From positions 372,001 to 436,000 of the forward strand of contig JAWZYV010013174.1 in assembly GCA_038373885.1 (NCBI GenBank): a DNA stretch of 64,000 nucleotides. The letters are read 5' to 3'. Under the pieces are notes generated by a model that was not told where the DNA came from, searched no databases, and was given only the letters and a program-made list of their open reading frames with translations. This document shows, one piece after another, positions 57,587 through 64,000 of the stretch (positions within the stretch are counted from its first letter, which is position 1; each line of letters begins with the position of its first letter). The translations under genes and the position numbers were made by a program. The stretch is from Cheiracanthium punctorium. Lineage: Eukaryota > Arthropoda > Arachnida > Araneae > Cheiracanthiidae.

Positions 57587-60500
57587 GGAATTTCATAGAA
57601 TTACTGGCAGTTACTAGACCAATGCAAAAATAATTTTTGTAATATTTATTTGTTTTACAGCTCTCTACGCAATACAGTTTTTAAAGATAATTTATTGGCT
57701 ATACTTGACGTGTTACTCTATTTTAATGGTTAAGATATTTTAAAGATTTAAACGGCACATATTCAGTTTAGTACAGTTATATCTATTTCATACAACGTGC
57801 GTAATAATTAGGATTCATTTAAATATACGGGTGGTAACTTTTTAAAGCACATTTTCATGGTGTTGTTCTAGGTTAAATAAAACAAAAAACATTTTTTAAG
57901 TGTCTACTCACTCTTGAATTTTAAATGATTTTTTTCTGTTTCAAGAAGAGAAAATTAAGATGGTCTGTTAACACACTAGGTATAAATATACAGAGTGTCT
58001 GCACTCGAATTTCTGCAGATAATCATGTATTGTTCCGAATTTTCCTTGATTATAACAGGATTCTGTATTGAGAACGATGCTCATAGTACGTATAAACTTT
58101 TGGAAGATCAGACAAAATATTCACCATATTTTACGTTTCAAAGGTGACTTATTGACAGAGTATTATTTGTCGTGCCAGTTTCATATGCAGTACATGTACA
58201 AATAATAATTCTATGTTTGAAATTGTTGTGTCTTTTGAAAGTATTATAGCCTTTTGTTTGACATGCTTTACATTATCCGTATTTTTATATTTAAGGTAAA
58301 ATAATTGATGAGAATACAGAGGTAATTGATTTGAAATGCGTAAGATTGATTTGAAATGAAAGTTATCCCTTTTTAAAAAATAAATTTCATTTTGCTTGAA
58401 TATTTAAATGTTAAGAATGTTTGTTACAGTAAACATTCGCATATAATCAATTTTATACTAATGCATATTTAGACAGTCAGCTACAATTTCTATAAAATAC
58501 AACTTCAAGGAAGTGAATATCATATAACTAGATTTCAAAACCACTCACAGGAAATAAATTTAAAAAACTGCATTATATATTAATTATATTCTTTGTGTTC
58601 TGAAAATAAATACAAGGTAAAATTGCATTTCATTTACAAATGTACAAATTTTTCACTTTATGACTAATAATGAATGCTCTCATATGAAACTGATTTTATT
58701 TTAAAAATGCTGCGAAAACGATGTCTATGATGTCATAAATGCTTGAAAGAAAGCATAAGAGCAATCAAAGTATTAAAAAAGTAAGGAAAAAAGAAAACAC
58801 GAATAAAAACACAAAAATATGCACCTAATGCGCATGCAATATTAATCCGTATTGTAGATACGCACATTATAGAATTAAATAAAAAAAAAGAAATCTTTTT
58901 TGGTTTAATTATTAGAAAAGTCTCTTAAAAGTAGTAAAAACTCAAACTTGCTCTAAAATAACAAAATACTCCCAGACATATGATCAGAAACCAAATTTAC
59001 CATAACTCTAATCAACGTAATTAAATATACCCTATCTTGAGTTTGTATCTTCATACTAATTTCGAGGAAACAATTATTCACAGGAAATTTAATGCTATTA
59101 AGCATATTATAATTTGATTGCTTTCAATAAGTCTGTCTTCCAAAATTTCAATTAACTGTAGTAGGTTAAATTAAATTATTTGTTTTCATAACCATTTTAA
59201 AAAGCTTCATCAGTGCAAAGGAAAAATGCGACAGGTTTTTGAGTTAGGGATAACGAAGTTTAATAGATATATCGCGGTTTTGTACTATTTAAAACTTCTT
59301 TGAAAGTTATACATTGGAAATTAAAAAATATCCTTTGATATTATTTTGTGTGTGAATGTGTGAGGGCGGAGGGAAGAGATATTAAAAAATAAAATGGATT
59401 AATTATAGTTTAAATAAAATATTTTCAAAAAGTAGTTTTATTCTAAAGAATTGCTTACAAAATTGGATATAAGTAAATAATTTACAGTTGCGTTAGAATT
59501 TATTCTAAAATTTTTATAATACACATAAATGCATATAAAAAAGAAATAAGAATATTAGTAATATTTTTCACTTTTTTATTATATAACGTAATGCTCAACC
59601 TTTTTAAAAATTTCCTTTTTTTAAAACATTTCAATGTGCAAAAAAAGTATCTTTGAAGAAATTATTATATTTTTGGATCAGCAATGCTCAACATACTTAT
59701 GGGATTACCTCCTATTATTTAAGTATACATAAAATAATGTATATTTAAAAGAAAGTCGGGAGGACTTAATTTAAGACTTAATTAGGACTTAATTAGTTTA
59801 ATTTTAGATTTCGCAGTTTGTAACTGTAAAATATCCTTGTTTTCTTTTAAACAAAAATAAACAATCAAAATGACTAATGGATTAAATAAATAAGTTAAAG
59901 AAACACCTTTCATGCTGTATTTCAGAGATTACTATTGAACATTCATTCGAGAAAATGCTATTCATTTTTTTAATCCTAAAATGGAGTGCGGAACAGTTGA
60001 AAATATTTTTTCTGAAAGTTCTTATATTTTAAGTAAGCCATTTTATCTCTCTGAAATTCAGAACACTATGTATCGAAACCCCGGAGAGCTGAACACGTAT
60101 GAAACGGTCTTAACTTTGTTTCCCTGCCTAGTTACCATCCACCCCGGGAAACGACATTGCCGTAAAAGTAAAACATTTTAAAACTTAAATCAATGATATT
60201 GACCAATTTTGGAGAAGTTTTTCCCATAAAAGAAAAATGAATATAGTATGAAAACTATCGTACAGTGATTTATGATGGTTATTTTGTTATTCGTATTAAT
60301 TATATTTTTTGTTTGTATTTCATTGTATTATGATTTCGTACTCAAGAATCAGCTAAATAGCTGTAAATCTAATTAAAATATATTTATGCAGTTGTACCTC
60401 ACCGATGGCTGTCCTTGAATTCAGTGACTACCAGTAATGCTCTGTTTGAGTACATTTTTAAAAGGTTGATTATGCAGTTAATGAATTATTTCCAAAATAT

Positions 60501-61390
60501 AAACATCTGTGGCGTAAACACATGAAGCGTAATTATTGTATTCAAACTTTTTTTAAATTAGAAAATAGTTGTTCAAACGAGCAATCAAATGGTAACAAAA
60601 TAAATAAATAGATCAAATGAAATAAGAAATAAACATCGCGAGTTATGTGAGTTGCAAAGAAACACTTTATTAAATAAATAAGTAATAAATGGTAGTTAAA
60701 TTTTCGACATCTAAATCTTTTCATCACGGGTGTTACTTCTTGTACATGAGCATCGGGGGCAGTAGTAGATGACAAAATCATTAAATTTAAGATTAAAAAA
60801 TATTTAAATAGAATGCTGTTCAAATAAAGATAAATTAATTTGTTTTAGTCTGTCATATATACATAATATATATATCATTCGCAATGTGTGCAATTTTCGA
60901 CAAATAAGCCTTTTTTTTAGCGACTGCATTTAATATTTTTAATGACTAATCTACAGAATATAGGTACTAAAGTACACAATTATTTTTGCAATATTGATCG
61001 AATATTTCTTTCGAAGAATGTCCTCAAAATCTGTGGAATAAAAAAAAAAAAGGTTTTTCACTCATGTAAGAATTACTATAAATATTTAAATTGCGTTTTT
61101 ATATTATTAAAACTGTAACTTTTCCACGATTTGTTAACTGACGATTGATTGAAAAATGTATTTTCTTTAAAATATAATTGAATGATAAATCATGTTAATA
61201 ACTGTTTTTCGTGCAGTATACTTAAAGTATACAGCAGTCATAGCATGATGATTTTTAAATTAAAAGTTATTTATCATTGAAATCTAATAACAGTGCTTAT
61301 GAATGCTACAAAAAAATTTATTAAAATTAATTTAAATAATTTTGTTACTAAAGCCGTACCTGTGGCAATGTCTGTAACATGGCAAAATTG
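57587..61390. other. AT-rich non-genic stretch
   Basis: About 3.8 kb with no recognised gene or complete element. CAGAGTGTCTGCAC near 57991 resembles the terminus of the nested element at 46648 but no partner end was found. Confidence 0.5.
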
Positions 61391-61393
61391 GCA

Positions 61394-61395
61394 AT

Positions 61396-61453
<58 letters not shown>

Positions 61454-61457
61454 TATT
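61394..61457. repeat. (TA)n microsatellite
   Basis: TA repeat with two AAT interruptions. Confidence 0.95.
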
Positions 61458-61599
61458 CCCTTATTTAGTAAAATCTAATTGTATCATATTCAACAATTAA
61501 TTTTGATCAAATGAATAAATTTTTATAGTTGTATTGCGCGTAAGTATTTTATATATTTTTATAATTCTATAGCTTTTTTTTTCCTATAGCAAATTTTCG

Positions 61600-62480
61600 G
61601 TGAATCATTCTCACGAAGATATATGCTTCGTGCTTTTTTCCTCTCGCAGTGTACTCAAGCATTAACAGCAAGCTTTTTACTCGCACATCTTACGGCCTTG
61701 GTACTCTTTTGAATTCAAAACAATTCAAAACCAGCCTTTATAAAATTCAAGTATCTATCGTTCAGAGTAAAGCAAAAAGACAGTGAAAGGAAAGGGAAAA
61801 AAAAAAATAGAAATCAAACAGCTTGAGTAAAACAAAAAAGTAAAAATAAAATCGATATAGTCGGGCAAAGGAGGGAAAAAAAAAAAACGCGCACTGAATC
61901 AGAAGGTGAGTGAAAGATTTTTCGTGACATCTCCAAATACTTTGGAAAAAAAAATCCGAAAAACATCTAGAAACGCGAGAAACATCTGTTTTGAGTGTTA
62001 GACAACTGTTAAGGCTATTCTTCACTCTCTCAACACGCCGAAAGAGTGAAGGAGGAAAGAAAGAGGGGGGGGGGAGTTCAGAAAAAGAAAGGAGACGGAT
62101 ATGCAAATGATGCCAAATCTACTCTCACCGACCGTCCATTCAAAAATATGTTCCCGCCTTTCATTCGCTCAATAAATCGCCCTCTTTGCCAACAATCAAA
62201 AGATATTCTGCTCCCATCTTCCCCTCCTGTGTATATTTCTCCCGAAGTTGTATTATATGGCTGGAGTTTTAAAGCTAGACTGCACTTTTTTTTTTGTTTG
62301 CACACAGTTTGCATATTTGCCAGCTATTTGTTTGTTTGCAAAAGCCGGCTTTGGGGATTGTGGGAGGCGGGACTTGTGTGTGTTTGTTGTTGCGTTTTTT
62401 TTTTTTTTCTTCTTTTTTATGTTGGAGAAGAACATTCTCTGAGAAGCTTTTGTAACCTAACTTGAATGTTTTAAAAGTTT
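61600..62480. promoter_or_regulatory. GC-elevated island with octamer-like site
   Basis: More complex than the surroundings, with purine-rich tracts (61780-61900, 62045-62095). It contains ATGCAAAT at 62101-62108 (POU octamer), AATCAAAAGAT near 62195 (TCF-like) and TTTGCATATTTGCC near 62307. Open frames of 114 and 139 codons on opposite strands overlap and are low-complexity. Possible regulatory element. Confidence 0.3.
62101..62108 (+). promoter_or_regulatory. POU octamer ATGCAAAT
   Basis: Exact match to the octamer bound by POU-domain factors; one near match (TTGCATAT) lies 200 bp downstream. Occupancy is inference. Confidence 0.3.
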
Positions 62481-62759
62481 GAGCGGTTTGGGTTTTTGGG
62501 GGGTAAAGGTAGCTGCGTTTACATTTGGCCGGTAACTATAATTAACGGGGTTCGGGTTTTTAAGTAAATGATTTACAGTATTTCCAAGGTTTTTCTTATA
62601 GTTAGTTCCTGGTTGGGAGTTTGCTTATATTTCTTTGAATGTTCAATGTTTTTTTCGAGAATAAAAACCATTTTCGGTACACGAAGTCTATCATTTTGAG
62701 TAGCTCGTACATACGAAAATAACGGAAAATACACTCAAAATACTGGTGTTAAACAATAA
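62481..62759. other. Short non-genic stretch
   Basis: Nothing recognised. Confidence 0.5.
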
Positions 62760-63061
62760 AGTAAATAAAAAACTTTGTAAAAAACACATATAAGATGTTA
62801 TAGGTAAGTATATTTAGGGTTAGTATATTTATGTTATAGGTAGTATTTTTTTATATTTTTTTCTCCCCTCTCCGTGGTTTTGTTCGACTTTTCTTTGCCC
62901 CTTGTGGCAACATCTTGCTTGTTTATCTCGTTTCAGTTCCCTTTGTTGCTTGCGACGAAGGGCTTGGACTGATGAAGGCCAAAACAATTTTTGGTTGAAA
63001 CGTGCGTATCCTCTTACCTATAACATCTTATGTGTGTTTTTTGCAAAGATTTTTATTTACT
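62760..63061. mobile_element. Penelope-like terminal segment with inverted arms
   Basis: Two 49-bp arms, 62760-62808 (AGTAAATAAAAAACTTTG through GATGTTATAGGTAAG) and 63013-63061 (inverted), are about 90% identical and enclose roughly 200 bp. The right part contains a hammerhead ribozyme candidate. Hammerheads with a tiny stem III are established components of the terminal repeats of Penelope-like retroelements. No reverse transcriptase or GIY-YIG frame is present, so this would be a solo terminal region or a non-autonomous derivative. Confidence 0.5.
62955..63020 (+). ncRNA. Type I hammerhead ribozyme candidate with short stem III
   Basis: The conserved core CTGATGA lies at 62969-62975 and GAAA at 62997-63000. 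Between them, GGCCAA and TTGGTT can form stem II (with one bulged G). After GAAA, CG-TG-CG (63001-63006) makes a 2-bp stem III. Then T63007 and A63008 supply the U-H before the predicted cut after 63008. TCC (63009-63011) pairs with GGA (62966-62968) just before CTGATGA to start stem I, and CCT (63017-63019) pairs with AGG (62959-62961) beyond an internal loop. This arrangement is known for Penelope-associated hammerheads, which cleave efficiently as dimers because stem III is so small. Weak points are the imperfect stem II and A-U rather than G-C at its base. Confidence 0.6.
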
Positions 63062-63074
63062 TTATACGAAAATA

Positions 63075-63308
63075 TTATTTTACTTACACCTGATTTTCTA
63101 AGCGCAGTGCTATAAACAGAGTATTTACAAAATATTTGAAATGATTACAGTTTAAATTTTGTTCGTTTTTTAAACAAATCATCCCTTTTTTACTCTGAGT
63201 ATAAGGGATGATTGTTTAAAAAACTAATAAAATTTAAACGGTCATACCTTGAAATATTGTGTCAATGCTATGTTTATAGCACTGCTTAGAAAAACAGTTT
63301 ATTTTACT
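63075..63308. mobile_element. Long-hairpin MITE, possible Mutator type
   Basis: Arms from about 63090 (CTGATTTTCTAAGCGCAGTG) and ending near 63297 (reverse strand CTGTTTTTCTAAGCAGTGCT) are inverted copies that continue inward for about 90 bp, through TTTAAATTTT-TT-GTTTTTTAAACAA and ATCATCCCTT on each side. Flanks TTATTTTACT at 63075-63084 and 63299-63308 are a 10-bp direct repeat, which would fit the 9-10-bp duplications of Mutator-like elements. The left flank leaves 4-5 extra bases before the symmetric end, and the flank is AT-rich, so the superfamily is tentative. Confidence 0.6.
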
Positions 63309-64000
63309 CAGACATTCTTAAAAGATAATTATAAATTTTGGAAATAGGTGTCGCTATCGGCTATTCGAGAACTGTACGATTGCTGTAGGATTTGGAAATC
63401 ATACGGGAAGTGGCATCTTTATGCACCAGATTTGACTTCTTTCTGTTGAGACATATAGAAGACCAAAATTGCAGCACAATACGCATTAAATTTTGAAAAC
63501 AGAACATTGTTATTCTAGATTATACATTTGAGCACATTAAAAAAACTTAGTTCTATTATTTTCGAAATACACTGTATAGTAGAAAACATATATTTTGCAA
63601 ATATGATTTGCTTAAGTTTTAGCAGAATGCAGTAACATCTGCTTGCCAGACTACATAATTATCTAAAGTATTTTTAGGATAAATTATCTGCGTGCAAATG
63701 TACTACTTTTCCAAGAACGTTGCAACTAATAGAACATTTATATTTATTTCTATTTTAATTTGATCAATTTTCGAAATAACTGTTTATTTCTAAGACACAA
63801 TTTATATTATTATGTAAGGTCACACAAGTGCATAAATCCTTAAAAGAAATGAAATAAAAAGAAAACTTATTGTACATTTTTTGTAGAGACGCATGAAATC
63901 TTATTGACAGAATTTTTAATGGTTAATGTACTATCTGTACCATGCAAAATTATGTGACAAGTGGGCTTTATAAATAAGTAAGAACTGTTGTCAATGGGCG
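63309..64000. other. AT-rich non-genic stretch
   Basis: Nothing recognised up to the window end. Confidence 0.55.

Noticed and set aside
57991..58075. CAGAGTGTCTGCAC as a terminus of the 46648 family
   Set aside because: Only about 10 bases match and no inverted partner or target duplication was found.
60542..60823. 93-codon minus-strand frame with hydrophobic segments
   Set aside because: Phe/Leu/Ile richness is expected from AT-rich sequence; no homologous motif or signal arrangement seen.
62046..62465. 139-codon plus-strand frame
   Set aside because: Low-complexity Phe/Cys/Val stretches arise from T- and TG-rich tracts and it overlaps another frame on the opposite strand.

Overview
The window looks like nuclear DNA from a large, AT-rich animal genome. 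It carries long AT microsatellites, many A/T homopolymers and remnants of many eukaryotic transposon superfamilies, and no bacterial-style operons. The mix of Tc1, Helitron, hAT, Harbinger, piggyBac and Penelope-like pieces fits an arthropod, possibly a chelicerate such as a spider. That placement is inference: no host gene is present to fix it.

I could not support a single host protein-coding exon. The only clearly protein-derived reading frames belong to transposable elements: (1) a nearly intact Tc1-like transposase broken by one frameshift (23421-24450) inside a complete element with perfect 27-bp inverted repeats and a TA target duplication (23171-24676); (2) a decayed Helitron helicase C-terminus (about 18106-18515); (3) a short SANT/MADF-like first-exon candidate on the minus strand inside a Harbinger-type element (17036-17248).

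Layout. 1-2.6 kb: AT-rich, no gene. 2.59-2.83 kb: long-hairpin piggyBac-type MITE flanked by TTAA. 3.9-4.5 kb: microsatellites next to a possible 5S-derived SINE. 7.3-12.1 kb: a short palindromic element, two clusters of a decayed ~125-bp tandem repeat and two GC-richer patches sharing a CACGTGA-type motif. 12.1-16.8 kb: AT-rich, nothing recognised. 16.8-28.6 kb: transposon cluster holding the Harbinger element, the Helitron helicase relic, Helitron copy 1 (plus strand), a small hAT MITE, the Tc1 element and Helitron copy 2 (minus strand). 28.6-41 kb: a tRNA-like SINE relic, three hAT-type elements, a fourth element of uncertain superfamily and a decayed ~156-bp tandem array. 46.6-48.8 kb: a hAT-like element nested in a mariner-type MITE. 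50-52.7 kb: palindromic element, decayed direct repeats and a MITE fragment. 62.7-63.3 kb: a Penelope-type inverted-repeat piece with a hammerhead ribozyme candidate, followed by another long hairpin element.

Between the transposons lie several GC-elevated, low-repeat islands (about 7.9-8.4, 11.5-12.1, 33.1-33.8, 37.4-37.7, 45.3-46.0, 56.4-57.1 and 61.6-62.5 kb). Some contain transcription-factor-like motifs (E-box, forkhead, octamer). They may be long-range regulatory elements in a gene desert or a very large intron, but sequence alone cannot prove it. Nothing here indicates a cellular pathway: what the parts share is a history of transposon insertion and decay.
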